Source of the DNA: Adiantum capillus-veneris
Lineage: Eukaryota > Streptophyta > Polypodiopsida > Polypodiales > Pteridaceae
Direction: 5' to 3'
Length of the DNA: 64,000 nt
Assembly: GCA_014529385.2 (NCBI GenBank)
Contig: CM043944.1
Span: 53,978,768 to 54,042,767 of the forward strand
This document shows positions 1 through 10,988 of the stretch, one piece after another. The notes below the pieces were generated by a model. It was not told the DNA's origin and did not search any database. It saw only the letters and a list, made by a program, of their open reading frames with translations. Each line of letters begins with the position of its first letter. Within the stretch, counting starts at the first letter, position 1. The translations under genes were made by a program, and so were the position numbers.

Positions 1-798
1 TGTGCTGTATAGCAGAACTTTGTCAAGATAGGGTACTTCTCCATCTTGTTTTTTCCTGCGATGTGGAAACAACACACAAGTAAATACATGCCCTCATTCT
101 AGCAGTCCAAATACATGATTATTCACCCTATATGCCTCATTTCAATTGTGCAAAACAAAACACATGGAATGAAATGAATGTATCTCATTCAGGTGACAAT
201 TGCAAAATTCAGTTGTGTACAGAGCCAAATTTGGTAGTGGTTAGTATCAAATTTGGTACTGGTTAGTACCAAATTTGGTTATGCTGACAACCCTACTGAG
301 CTTCAACTTTGTGCTATGCTCATGCACAGCATATACTGATTTTTGCACTTGCATGCATGCAAGTTAGCAATCTAAAGAGCTGCTTATCCATGTAACTTTT
401 CTAAATCCTAAATTCCTAAGAAAATCCCAAACATGCACATGTACTTGCTGCATGCAAAAAAAGAAAATGCAGACCTCATCAGATAAAAGACATGCAGAAG
501 CTTGCATGCATGGAAAAGAAAATGGTAAATCACCAGAAAACCTAGAGCTCTCATAGCACCTACCTTTAGATGTTGTAGATGACTGTGGAGTCTCATCATC
601 GGCAAAAAGAGGCCCAAGCTTAAATGAAGTCTCCATGGACACAGCAGGTTTCTCCCTCTCCACAAAGGAGGCCCCCTTGCTAGCCCTCGTATTTGGGGTG
701 TCGATGTTCCGAGGGGATTTTGCATCCATTGTCCTCTTCTTCTTCTTCCCATTGTCCGGTGACGCTTTGGCTGTTGATTTCCTCGCTGGCGTCCTCAT
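1..798 (-). CDS. 5' part of a putative host gene, basic N-terminus, exons 1 and 2
   Basis: Reads leftward. The ATG is at 798-796 and the first exon encodes about 78 residues rich in Lys, Arg, Ser and Thr with a KKKKR cluster near residue 20, a possible nuclear localisation signal. The frame runs into AAAG/GTAGGT, a good donor at 563 or alternatively 559. A matching acceptor (pyrimidine-rich stretch then CGCAG) ends at 56, and an open exon continues from 55 off the window edge. The two donor choices give two different frames, both open; the 559 choice continues as a peptide containing DGEVPYLDKVLLYS, which looks the more protein-like. The ~500-bp intron holds a perfect hairpin at 248-277. I do not recognise the family. 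Gene structure is inferred only from splice consensus and codon texture; it could be a chance ORF. Confidence 0.35.
248..277. repeat. Perfect inverted repeat (13-bp stem, GGTT loop)
   Basis: CAAATTTGGTACT / GGTT / AGTACCAAATTTG is a perfect hairpin. A third degenerate copy of the arm lies just upstream (230-250). It falls in the proposed first intron of the gene at 1-798. Confidence 0.7.
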
Positions 799-1155
799 CT
801 TCCTGATTGTGAGTAGTCGGGGAGCTTGTTACCTGCAACTGTAGTGGTTTGCAGAAGGCACTGTAGTAAGAGAACAAAACTGAAGCTGGAAAATGTGTTG
901 AGCAACTGCGCCACTCACAAACGCAGTCTGTGATGGGACTTTTGGCACGGTTTCAAAACACCACTCGCATTATTTATTGCCCCACCCACGTTTTCTTTCA
1001 CGGAAAGTTTAAATCATACAAATTTCCCTCCTACCATTCTTTAACATAGATGAAAAAAAAGGTTCCCTCCAAAGTGTGGACATATGTAGAAGTACCAACC
1101 AGGTAGAAGCAAAATAGGTCCTTTCTTTGTACCACCAAATCATGCTTTCACCCAC

Positions 1156-1158
<3 letters not shown>

Positions 1159-1242
<84 letters not shown>
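1159..1242. repeat. (TG)n microsatellite
   Basis: About 42 TG units with a single interruption (TC near 1215). A shorter GT tract lies at 1331-1360. Confidence 0.95.
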
Positions 1243-1418
1243 AATAACAGGTCTATGTAGACGAGCATGGGAATCTGTGAGCCAAGAGAGAAGCGAGAGG
1301 ATCATATCTCGTCTATCTGAAATATCATTTGTGTGTGTGTGAATGTGTGTGTGTGTGTGGGTATGGCATATCATATCATGCATGATGTACAAAGATACCA
1401 AGAAGAAAACGCACCATG

Positions 1419-1419
<1 letters not shown>

Positions 1420-1484
<65 letters not shown>
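1420..1484. repeat. (GT)n microsatellite
   Basis: Uninterrupted run of about 32 GT units. Confidence 0.95.
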
Positions 1485-1485
<1 letters not shown>

Positions 1486-1687
1486 GGAGATGATACCTGG
1501 TATATCAGTGATTTCAAGGGAGGAGATGCATGATAATGCCTAGGGAGGCTGAGCTGGAACAGGGCCATTTTGGCAAAGCCACGTGATTGAATACAGACCA
1601 GTTTGCGTTCTCTGTGCGACAGAAACCATACTGGAGCCAAGCTTTATGTGATAAGGCGAGTCTTACGACTTTATCTACATATAAGGG

Positions 1688-1790
<103 letters not shown>

Positions 1791-2399
1791 ATCTTGCTTT
1801 GCAGTAAAGATCTTTCATGCGAAAAAATGCACCACACTTAAGACTCTGCATGTGCAAAACCGGTTAATGTCAGTTTGTGCTTGATATGCATTGAAGCCCC
1901 CAAGGGACCTAGGAGGTGGGCTCGTAAGGAGAGTGCCTCACGAGAAAGCATTAAAAAAGTCAATTATGAGCACATAGAGGAACAAAGAAAGATAGACAAA
2001 AGGAAAGGTTTTACGCTCAAGATACGGAAAGATCATCTAAAAAGGTATATTGTCAATTAGGTGTGCAAGTCATCAGTACCAGAAGATATCCTCTGTGTGC
2101 GTGTGTGTATGCGCGCATGCGTGTGCGCCTACCTTACCCAGGCACCATAACTAATGAGTCTAGTAGGCTCATTAGATATGGGCCTACTTCCTCAGTAAAA
2201 GACTAAGTAATGCTACATCAAACTTGACTCCAGGCCATTCTTTTTTACACAGAGCTGCCGTTATGGTAGAAAGCAACACTCTTTTGTGGAAGCCATTAGT
2301 TTGAAACTTCCTAATAAGGTCCCCGGTTTCTTCTAGGGCTGAAAACACATTAGAGAATGATTAAATGAAGAATCCTTAAATAGGTATGTAGAGCAACTT

Positions 2400-5300
2400 T
2401 GAATGGCTAGTTTCTTTTTTCCATTACAAACTCAGCAGCAGTAAGCTTAAGGTGATCCCATTTCCAAAAAAATCTAGTGGAAAAGATGCCACAAGAAAAA
2501 AAGGTTATATTTAGTTCAATGGACAAATAGTTAGTGCATTTAGTGAAGGTAATACCGTTGACAATTTCTTGTTCTAGAAAGGTGGGTTCAATTACTAAAC
2601 GAGGATAGACTTCCAACACCTGCTGGCAAAGTTGGGATTATTGATACTTAATATGTCATCCATAAATATAAAAGTGTGATTACACTTTTTAAGCACCAAA
2701 AGCCCATCCATGTGGGAAGTATGCCTAATCATCCATTTATATTCAAAATATAGTAAATAAAGGTTACACATAGCAGGAGAGTAAGAGAATCCCATAGGGA
2801 TGCCACAAGTTTGTCGAAAGCAGCAATTACCAAGTACAACATAGCAGTGGTTCAGAACTCATTGAATAATAATTTGAAACTGCATATTATTCATGTGAAG
2901 AGGAGAGGCCTTACTTACTTTCTTTACCCACCTAGTTGTCTTAACAAAGGACATGCCAAAAAACCCGTCTTTGACTTTATTGGAGAAGGCCAAATCTATA
3001 AGAAATTTCAATACATTCATGAGACCAAATTCTCCAACTAGAGAAATATTGTCGTACATTGGGTAATATCGGCAGTATATACTGAATAAATCGCAGAAGG
3101 GAGGTTTAAGATTACATCAGACATGTTACCAATTTCCCAAAAGGGATGGATGTTCACCTTTGAGAAGCATTTAACATATTTTCTTTTAGTAGCACATGTG
3201 TCCTTCAGTGACATATTTTGTAATATCGGAGAAGATGCAATTGGAAGCATCTAAGATCCAACGAAATTTATTTTTATGACTTTTAAAAGTAGGAAATAGG
3301 ATGGGAAGTTTGGTATTATCCCTTGAAATCTTATTTTAGTCATACTTTTGCACGTCCTCTGGATAATAATATTCAGATCTTCTTCAATGTAGCAGAACTT
3401 GCCACCTTTGAGGCAGTTTTCAGTTGCTTCAAAGGAAAGCTTTTTGCAGATAACAAATGCCGTGTTAGATGCTTTATCTAAACCAACTATGAACCCTTTT
3501 AATTTAATCTTGTGAAAGGCTAGAGAAATATTAGTGGAAATCCATGTAGACTCAATATTTAACCACTCATGTAAGAGTTGTGAAACTAATCTGATAAAGA
3601 CTACCACCAATGATTTGTTCAATTCATGTTGAATTGATGACTCCAATTGGAGTTAACTGACCAAGTCGGCCAGACATTCAGTAAGTTCCCTTAAAGCACT
3701 GTGAGGATTAAGTGGTAGAGGGGGTATGTGATTGAGACTTTCCGAAAGGAAGCATCTAACATAGCTATTCTCGATAATAGAGAGATCCATGGTACATACA
3801 TGCTTTCCAAGAATGCCAAAATCCAATGTAAACCCACCCCATAAATGACAATCACATGCCAAGGGTTTCCTTTTTCTAAGAAACTCATTAGAGTATACTA
3901 GTAAATCTCCAACCTATCCTAACTTGATTTAGTAGATCCAAATTACCAAAAGTAGAGATAAAGCATTTGTTAAATATATAACGTGGTGAAAAGAAATCTA
4001 AAATTTTGTTGGCAAAGACATAATGAACAAAAATTCCATGCCCATTTTCTTCATGAGATATAAGGTGCATTCTGCCAACCCCATTACACAGTACCTGCAT
4101 TACAAACCCAACAAGTGTTTGACAAGATACCCTCTACCTCTCCCTCTAATCATGCTTCTTGCTTTCCCTCTCCCTCCATAAGACTCAGGAGAAGAAATAG
4201 CTAGAGTCAAAAAAGATGCGTGCGAAGAAGTGGGGGAAATGAGAGAATTGGTTCTTTTAAGAGTAGGGGAATCATCAACATCCATATTAGGTTTTAGCAA
4301 GCCAAGAAGGGTTTTAATACCATGATAGTTACCATACGTAGTCAAAAGAAGCCCGGGTTTTTTTGCCGCTAGTTCTTTGAGAAGAGAGAGTGTAAGGGTG
4401 CGAAACTGAATAAAAGCCATCTGAGCTAGCACAAGCTCCTTCGCCTAGCCTCCAAGCTAAGAGCAGAAAAGGGAGAGATAGTGAGCAAAAGGAGTATCAG
4501 GAAACATGAGATCCAAGTTATTGAGAGCATACCATATAGCATGATCAAACCAGATAATGCTTGATTCACAAGAAGCCTTAGGGTCAAGAAATCTACAAGC
4601 ACATTTGACATAAGGTCTGTAAATGTTCCAGATAGACTCAGTGTAGTACTCAAACTTACTTTTGGAAAACTCCATCAAGCCCTTCGTACGTACATACAAA
4701 CTAGCGTTTGAGACACATTTCTTTGTATCAAGAAACCACATAGTAAAAGGAGCTTTGATAAGGTCACCTTTATCAAGAGATTGGATACCTCTGAATACTT
4801 TGAGTCGTGATTCTTCTATTGAAGAAGTCAAAAGATTAGCTAGAAAGACCCAGGTTCGATAGATATAGGAGCCAAAAAGCCTTTGTTGGGAAGGGCCCAC
4901 AGGTGATGGTCCACACCAAGGGATTCGATTTCAACTTGTTTGGAAGGTAAGATAGGAAAGGCCCGAGACACTTTAGGTACCATTTCCATAAGCGAGGTCT
5001 CGCTGAGAGAACACCTCTCTTTGTGAAAGTCTTTAACAACATCAAGGGCCAAGGGGTCCCTGCAGAATAGACTATTGGATACAGTTTGTACCGAAATTGA
5101 AGGAGTTGAAACAAACCCAGGGGTAAGACCACATAATTTGCGCAAGTAGTTGGTGAGTTTGGCACCTTCGGAGGATAATTTGGCTAACTCTCCTTTGTGA
5201 GCCATAGTCAAAGAGGGAATGTTTTCTATGAGTTCAAACAGATCTATTACCCCTTCTTTAGAGTTGTTGACAAGTTGGGCAAGGGTATAAACACATTTAT

Positions 5301-5470
5301 CAAATGACATAGTTTGAACCATAGAGTTGGCAAGATCGGTACAAGCTCCTACTATTAATTCAGATGCCAAAGGGTCATGAATGCATCTAATAACTTGAAG
5401 TGAGGCTTTAGAAAGGGGCTCAGTACGAAGCTCTAACCCCTGAGATAGTGCTAAGCTCTACATTTCCAAA
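2400..5470 (-). pseudogene. Decayed non-LTR type reverse transcriptase element
   Basis: Reads leftward from about 5460. The first part (5460-4840, then 4900-4457 in another frame, then 4432-4100) is long coding-like sequence I do not recognise. RT landmarks follow. A conserved N-terminal block with GLDKASNTAFV lies near 3500. Motif A, ADITQC then YDNI, is at about 3075-3040 and split by a one-base frameshift. Motif B, QTCGIPMGFSYSPAMC, is at about 2810-2765, and motif C, FMDDILSINNP, at about 2666-2635. A downstream block, YLSIELNI then FSTRFF, appears in yet another frame near 2530. The GIPMG..SP plus xxDD signature places it with non-LTR or Penelope-like RTs rather than gypsy or copia; its wording resembles an RT family common in cnidarian and other eukaryote genomes (recollection, not a search). 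No LTRs were found. Several stops and frameshifts make it inactive. Confidence 0.6.
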
Positions 5471-7359
5471 CAACATGTTAAAAAGAATTATAAGACTAAA
5501 TGTGAGAGTTGGTAACCTCCTCATCCTTCATCGGGAGAAACCATAAAGGTCGTGTGAAGAGAGCCCCAACCCATAAGCGTAAAACCTAGTTAGATTTATT
5601 TAGGGCAGATATTGAGGCATATAATATAGTAACTAGGTCTTTAAATAGAATCACAGCTATTCTTGGTGTTAGGTGTGTGTGTGTGTGTGTGTGTGTTCCA
5701 GTAACCATTATAACATAAACACCAAAGAATCCTTTCAAATTACAAAAGACAATAGAAATTATGTCAATAAAATGGTGGTATAACTCCCATTCATAGTAGA
5801 GAACAGAATTTATACACAAGTCTCAGAGAATTAAGAGCCTAAAGAAACATAAGTCCGCCATCTTCAAGCCAGGGAACTTTGAAAACCATAGTTGAGAAGG
5901 TAACCCTCACCTGCACCCATGGAAACAACACAACTTTTAGTTAGCATTGGCGCCGTATGCAAGTGATGTATGGGTATCCCTCATGCTATAGATGTCACCC
6001 AACTAAATTTCTTTCAATGATAATTAATAAGAAATGTGAAGCTACATAATTATTTAATTACAAGGGGGGGGGGGGGAAACACACTTTGGAGATCCTTTTG
6101 CTTTGCAAGCTCTCATGAGATACGGTCAGAGACAAGTTTTAAGATGTAATTTATCCTCGAAGTGGGCCACATATACTTGTTTCTTGACTTTACGTAGTTT
6201 GGCATAAATTGCCGCAATTTTTTTAGGGTCAGTGAAAATGCTTATACGTGCAGTCAATCTAACTTTGGAGTTACCTGTAGCATAAAAGGAATTAGTAAGT
6301 AAGTTTTACTTCTTCCATGACAGAGTTGAGAACCATATGCAAGATAGTAAGTATAAATGCTACACCCCTAACCATATCTAGCATATAGAAGGAGTATTTT
6401 GTGGTACCATATTCCTTCCAAAATCAAGGGAACACAGCCACCATGGCCATCCCCTTAATGTAATACTCCACACTATTCAATAACATGAGTGACTGCTCTG
6501 CAACTTTTCCCACCATAGTCTACAATCATACTTATAACCATAATCGGTCCTAAGAAAACATTACCTTGTCCCTAAACAACTATGTAAACTTATGTATGCC
6601 CAAGTCGAGCAGCTTTAACACGGGAACACAAAACCACACAGGCCTATACCATTAATTTGAGTAAAAACAGTAAGTTCAGGCCCCAACCCATTTCGTCAAA
6701 CCATGTACGGCCAACTTGAGCGGCTTCAGATGGCATAGTCATAATTGAGCTTGAGTAGTAAGCTCAGAATCAAACAAGAAGTTATAAACCATACATGGCC
6801 AAGCTGAGGAAGTTATTCACGAGAACACAATACACAGAAGGAAATCCATAAACTGGCAAGAATAGTAAGCTCGGTCTCTACCCCATAAGTACATCAATAG
6901 TATATAACTGTTGTGCCAATAGTTTAAACAACTAAAAAACCAAGTCAGAGTTATTTACAGACTAGTAGGTTAACACTATCATGTTAAGAAAGATTTTAAC
7001 CATCAAATCTTATCCTAAATAAAGGTACAAAGTCACAAGTATCCACCTGCCAATAACCAATTTATACCTACGACGATAGGCCATAGTTTCTCACCCAGCA
7101 GGTAAGCCCACCTTACCATATATCGGCCTTCATCGAGTAGTAAGAAGACCTTCAATCAAACTTTAAGCTTTTTACAGTACCATGCATCTAGTATTGTAGG
7201 CGGTTATCCTTTTTCCATTTTAGACAAACCAAGCCTTTGATAGGATCATATATATGCAACAACCGAAAAACCCTATTTTTGAAAAGAAACCACTAACACA
7301 CGTCGTAGCTACAAACGACTACATATCCTTATGGTACAAAAATAAATTGAAAGTTTTTT
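5471..7359. other. Non-coding stretch, no gene seen
   Basis: Contains a short (TG)n tract at 5672-5697, a G homopolymer of about 13 at 6064, and a degenerate tandem repeat at 6591-6910. No protein family is recognisable in any frame. Confidence 0.5.
6591..6910. repeat. Three degenerate tandem units of about 90-120 bp
   Basis: Each unit opens with a variant of ATGTAYGGCCAAxyTGAGCrGCTT (starts near 6591, 6703 and 6791) and carries a later TAGTAAGCTC or AGTAAGTTC element. Copies are diverged, so the array is old. A further partial match may lie near 7130. Confidence 0.45.
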
Positions 7360-7560
7360 CTACCGGTGAATAAAACAACCATGCCCTAGCCATAAGCGGC
7401 ACAGTAGAAGTATCATTACAACATTTGCAGAAAGTATTATAACATCAAGTGAATAACATACATCATACGGAAAATACTCCAAAGAACTTCCATAAGACAC
7501 CTGAGAAGAATTCGGAGCCGCCAACTCCACAATAGCATGCTTATCCTTGCCTTTAGCCAT
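7360..7560 (-). CDS. Weak candidate first exon (MAKGKDKHAIVEL...)
   Basis: The ATG at 7560 opens a frame whose first ~31 residues look protein-like, then meets a possible donor (CC/GTATGA) near 7467. After that the frame becomes hydrophobic and intron-like. On the same strand a TATA-like CCTATAAAT at about 7690-7682 sits about 120 bp upstream, a sensible promoter distance. No family is recognised and no downstream exon was found, so this may be a chance ORF. Confidence 0.2.
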   Translation of the reverse strand: MAKGKDKHAIVELAAPNSSQVSYGSSLEYFPYDVCYSLDVIILSANVVMILLLCRLWLGHGCFIHR

Positions 7561-7864
7561 GTAGACGATTACTAAATGCTACCTCTTGCGGGAAAAAGAC
7601 CCCCAATCTCAAAGCACACAAGCACTCACACACTCACCAAAGACACACAGTACCGATGCTAAGTGAGCATAAAAGATCACATTTATAGGTTGCGAGCTTG
7701 AGGATGTTTTCCTTTTTCAGCAGTGTAGCGGGCCGAGCTCCAAGAGGAAGACGTTATTGCAACACTGCTACATTTAGTGGTCGCCTTCCTTCACAGTGGT
7801 GAGGCGGGCCTTGCTTTAACTGCATCATAGACGCGTACAAAGAGCGGGTGGAATGGGAACCCTC

Positions 7865-7866
<2 letters not shown>

Positions 7867-7936
<70 letters not shown>
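7867..7936. repeat. Compound (TG)n(AG)n microsatellite
   Basis: About 22 TG units switch directly to about 13 AG units. Confidence 0.95.
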
Positions 7937-7940
<4 letters not shown>

Positions 7941-8378
7941 GGGAAGTGTGTGAGAGCGAAGGGAGAAGAACTAGGGTATTTATAAAACGTAGTGGTGCAG
8001 CCAGAAAAGGCGGGCCAGTAAGTTTTAACGCAAAAGAGGGCAAATTGCCAAAGCCAAGCCACCAACCTTTCCTCGTATCAATTAGCTATTTATGAATAAT
8101 TAGGTGTCATTTAAGGCACCTCCAGAATATCAACCATTGAATTACCTACAATAAATCACCGAGGACTCCCTACGTAATAAGCACCAGTACATACTACCCA
8201 AGGAACTTAACACACTATCCTGGGAGGGCAAAAGATCCACCCATTTTACATCCAAGTTTAGATACCATAAGGTTCCAAAAAAAATCAATTCAAGCCGGTA
8301 ATACACCAAGGGCACCCCCGGCCAATAGTCCTAGTAAATTATATGTTAATGAACTTTCAATCATGCCAGAACTAGCCA

Positions 8379-8381
<3 letters not shown>

Positions 8382-8454
<73 letters not shown>
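8382..8454. repeat. Compound (TG)n(AG)n microsatellite at a retroelement insertion site
   Basis: About 23 TG units then about 13 AG units, ending 2 bp before the 5' LTR at 8457. The last bases contribute the GAGTC target site. Confidence 0.95.
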
Positions 8455-8886
8455 TCTGTAATGTACCCAACAATTATCCATATAAATCATTTCAGATATT
8501 TTACAAAGTAATTGAGATTCTCAATTTTGTGAGTCATCGTGAGTTCATCAGAGCAATCGGATTGAAAATCGGGTTCAGAATCCATTTATTTATGATCTTT
8601 CTTTATGTGGAACAATAGATTTATGTGGGAACCTAATCTATGTATGAAGAAAAAGCTTAGAAATAGTATTTTTAGGAAAGAAAGAGAGGTGAGTCAAAAT
8701 TAGGATACTTCTTTCTTTCTCTCTTTCAAAATAGAATGGGAACTTGTAAGTATAGAACTTTTTAGAATCGTGTATAGAATTCGCGTACCAAAAAAAAAAA
8801 AAAAAAAAAGAGCCGCAATGACGCGCGAGCTTTTTTCTTCTTCTATTCTTGAAACCTCTCGGTATTCTTAGCACCCCCCTAAGGCC

Positions 8887-8894
8887 TATATAAA
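8887..8894 (+). promoter_or_regulatory. LTR TATA box
   Basis: GGCCTATATAAAGGACC, conserved in the other LTR at about 12308-12315. Transcription would start about 30 bp downstream, some 180 bp before the LTR-encoded ATG at 9098, so the exon lies in R/U5. Confidence 0.7.
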
Positions 8895-9097
8895 GGACCC
8901 TTCTCCTCTCACTTTTAACACACACATCTACAAAAGCGGAAGCTCTCTTGCAACGACACGCCGGAGGAAGCCTCTCTCCCTTAACCCCTCACCTTCAAGC
9001 CATCTCCATCTCCAATCTTTGACGTGCCTTCACCCAATTTGTGAACACACTCTCTCTCTCTCCATCAATGCGCTTTTCTTTTCTCCATTCCGAAGCT

Positions 9098-9274
9098 ATG
9101 GCTCCGAAGCGTGTAACGCGAAGTTCCAAGGACGCCCATGCCGTCGCACCACCAAGGAAGGTGGGAAGAAAGGTGTCAACTCCAAACATATCTCATGCGG
9201 AAGCATCAACCGAAGAAGAAGTCGAAGCCGTCCAACCTCCAGCACAGGAGTTAGCCGCACGCGCTCCAAATCCG
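9098..9274 (+). CDS. LTR-encoded first exon of gag (59 codons)
   Basis: ATG at 9098 starts a 59-codon frame: a basic N-terminal half (MAPKRVTRSSK..., with PPRKVGRK) and an acidic, Pro/Ala-rich tail ending RAPNP. It ends exactly at a codon boundary in CCG/GTAAGA, a near-perfect splice donor. The first acceptor-like site in front of gag, ACACTCAG/GGGAAT at 10988/10989, is also in phase 0, so splicing would fuse this peptide directly to gag and remove U5 remainder, PBS and leader. Without splicing the frame continues to a stop at 9376. In the 3' LTR the ATG and first 38 bp are lost to a deletion, but the remainder is conserved. Some plant CRM-type chromoviruses are known to start gag inside the LTR, which makes this plausible. 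Splicing itself is inferred. Confidence 0.55.
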
Positions 9275-9559
9275 GTAAGACAAATTTATAATTATGCATT
9301 GCTATTCATGTTCACTTGGGAAGCTAAGCATAAAAAAACCCTTAAACCGTCCGAAAAACGTGATTCTATCACATGAAACAAGCATATGTTTTCATAAACT
9401 AGTGAAAGGACTATTTGATAAATTGTTACTGTTTGTTGGATTATTATTGTTTAATCAATTGTTATTGTTGATAAGCGGTTTCTGATTGATATGAAGAATT
9501 GGTTGATCATGTTTGATGAATCATTAATGAGATGAATTATTGAAAGAATATATTTTGTT

Positions 9560-9827
9560 CTCGCGGATAGTGAGATGATTCCGCGGATAGCGAGATGATT
9601 CCACGGATAGCGGAGATGAAAGCTGAGGTTATCGGCTCTCTTTTGTTCCTCGCAGTTAGCGAGATGCCTCGCGGGTAGTGGGATGCCTGGCGGTTAGCAA
9701 GATGCCTCGCGGGTAGCGGGATGCCTCGCGGTTAGCGAGATGGGAAGGTTGCGCAATTCGCGGTTAGCGAATAAATCCTTTGCAAAGGCTCTGTTGGTTA
9801 GACAAAGAAAGTCCGCGGGTAGCGGCA
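9560..9827 (+). repeat. LTR minisatellite of short hairpin units (TCGCGGTTAGCGA)
   Basis: About ten copies, spaced mostly around 20 bp, of TCGCGGNTAGCGA variants followed by GATGCC or GATGATT. Each unit is a small inverted repeat, TCGC and GCGA around a GG(A/T/G)TA loop. The 3' LTR has the same array with altered copy number. Confidence 0.85.
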
Positions 9828-10422
9828 AAATGATGAGAAATTGGAAAAGTTGTTTTGTTGAATAATAGGGTTTCCTTCATTAGCATTGTTTGAATTGTTT
9901 TGGTATTGTTTGAAGGGCTGTATAAAAGAACCTGTGTTTAGAATTAATTAAGGAACACTGTTTGTATATGTAAGACAGTGTGGAAAAAAGTGTGCGTGTG
10001 GGGTGGAAAGTGGGAACTGGCTCAGGTTGCCAGTCAAGGATGGGTGGACTCGATTGGTCGAGTACTTTTCACTTTGTCTCAGTTAGTTAGAGATTTATCC
10101 CATATCATATTTTGGATTTAAGGATGGTGGCCGTGTCTCTTAAACGCGGGGAAAAAGGCGTTGTTTTTGGATCCTTAATAAGTGAAAGGGATTTCTTCTC
10201 TTATAATGTAAGATCTGGAGTCCATAGAACCTTTAACCTCATCGACTTGGCTTTTGGTGTAGGGTCTTGCAACTACGAACATATTAGGTGGAAGTCTTCT
10301 TCTCTTTCGTTGCCCGTATCCTTGCTTCGCATTATCGGAGTAGGGTGTCGTCAACGGATTTAGAGGATAGAGAAGGCTATATTCCATGTCGCCCCGATCT
10401 TTTAGGATGGGGACCTTACAGT

Positions 10423-10439
10423 TGGTATCAGAGCTTAGG
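10423..10439 (+). other. Primer binding site, initiator-Met tRNA type
   Basis: TGGTATCAGAGCTTAGG begins 2 bp after the 5' LTR. TGGTATCAGAGC is complementary to the 3' end of plant initiator-Met tRNA. Confidence 0.85.
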
Positions 10440-10656
10440 TTAAAAAGATTTAGTTGGCTACTTCAAGCTTCTTCATGTGTATGGTTTTCTAACCCATTAC
10501 GAAACTCGCAGGGATATTACAATATGCCGATTGTGATATGTATCATAGTTATGGTTGCAACCTCTATTATGGTTGCTTTTGGAGAGATCTTTTGTAGGCT
10601 CCTATATGACATTTTGATGACTTTATGATTAAAAGATTGAGTTAATTCTACAGAGA

Positions 10657-10850
10657 TATTGTTTGACTGGTCAAGTCATGTAAGTGAGTTTTTGTGTAGA
10701 TTGAATGAGCCATGACTGGTTAAGTCATGTGATTGGATAATCATGACTGGTTAAGTCATATGATTGAGTTTTGACGGATTGGATAAGTCATGACTGGTTA
10801 AGTCATATGGATAAGTTTTGATGGACTGGTTAAGTCAAGATTGGTTAGGT
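10657..10850 (+). repeat. Leader hairpin repeats (ATGACT-GGTTA-AGTCAT)
   Basis: Perfect 17-bp hairpins at 10712-10728, 10743-10759 and 10790-10806, with degenerate relatives at about 10664, 10824 and 10840 and weaker ones to about 10940. The 6-bp arms enclose the loop GGTTA. They lie between PBS and gag, where packaging signals sit in retroelements. Confidence 0.85.
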
Positions 10851-10988
10851 CATGTGATTGGGTTTTAATGAATCGGATAAGTAAAAATTGATTAAGTCAT
10901 ACAATTGAACCTTTAGTGGACTGGATAAGTCTAAGTTGCATAAGTACCCTATTGATTTGAGTTATTATAAACATTGATGTACACTCAG

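Larger units (their letters stand above)
8457..10420 (+). repeat. 5' LTR of the gag-only element (1,964 bp)
   Basis: Matches 11864-12522 plus 15778-17079 almost throughout. It holds a TATA box, a coding exon with a splice donor, and the hairpin minisatellite. About 2 kb is long for an LTR. Confidence 0.9.
9275..10988 (+). other. Proposed intron spanning LTR end, PBS and leader
   Basis: GTAAGA at 9275 to a CAG at 10986-10988 preceded by T/A-rich sequence. It contains the minisatellite, the rest of the LTR, the PBS and the ATGACTGGTTAAGTCAT repeats, so only unspliced RNA could be genomic RNA. Confidence 0.45.

Noticed and set aside
5945-5960. TTGGCGCCGTA resembling an Asp-tRNA primer site
   Set aside because: No LTR end before it and no gag after it; the match stops after ten bases.
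9560-9827. CRISPR-like array
   Set aside because: Units are contiguous, variable and without unique spacers of fixed length; plant retroelement LTR context.
10423-10439. tRNA gene fragment
   Set aside because: It is a primer binding site complementary to tRNA, with no tRNA cloverleaf around it; the same holds at 55630 and 62284.
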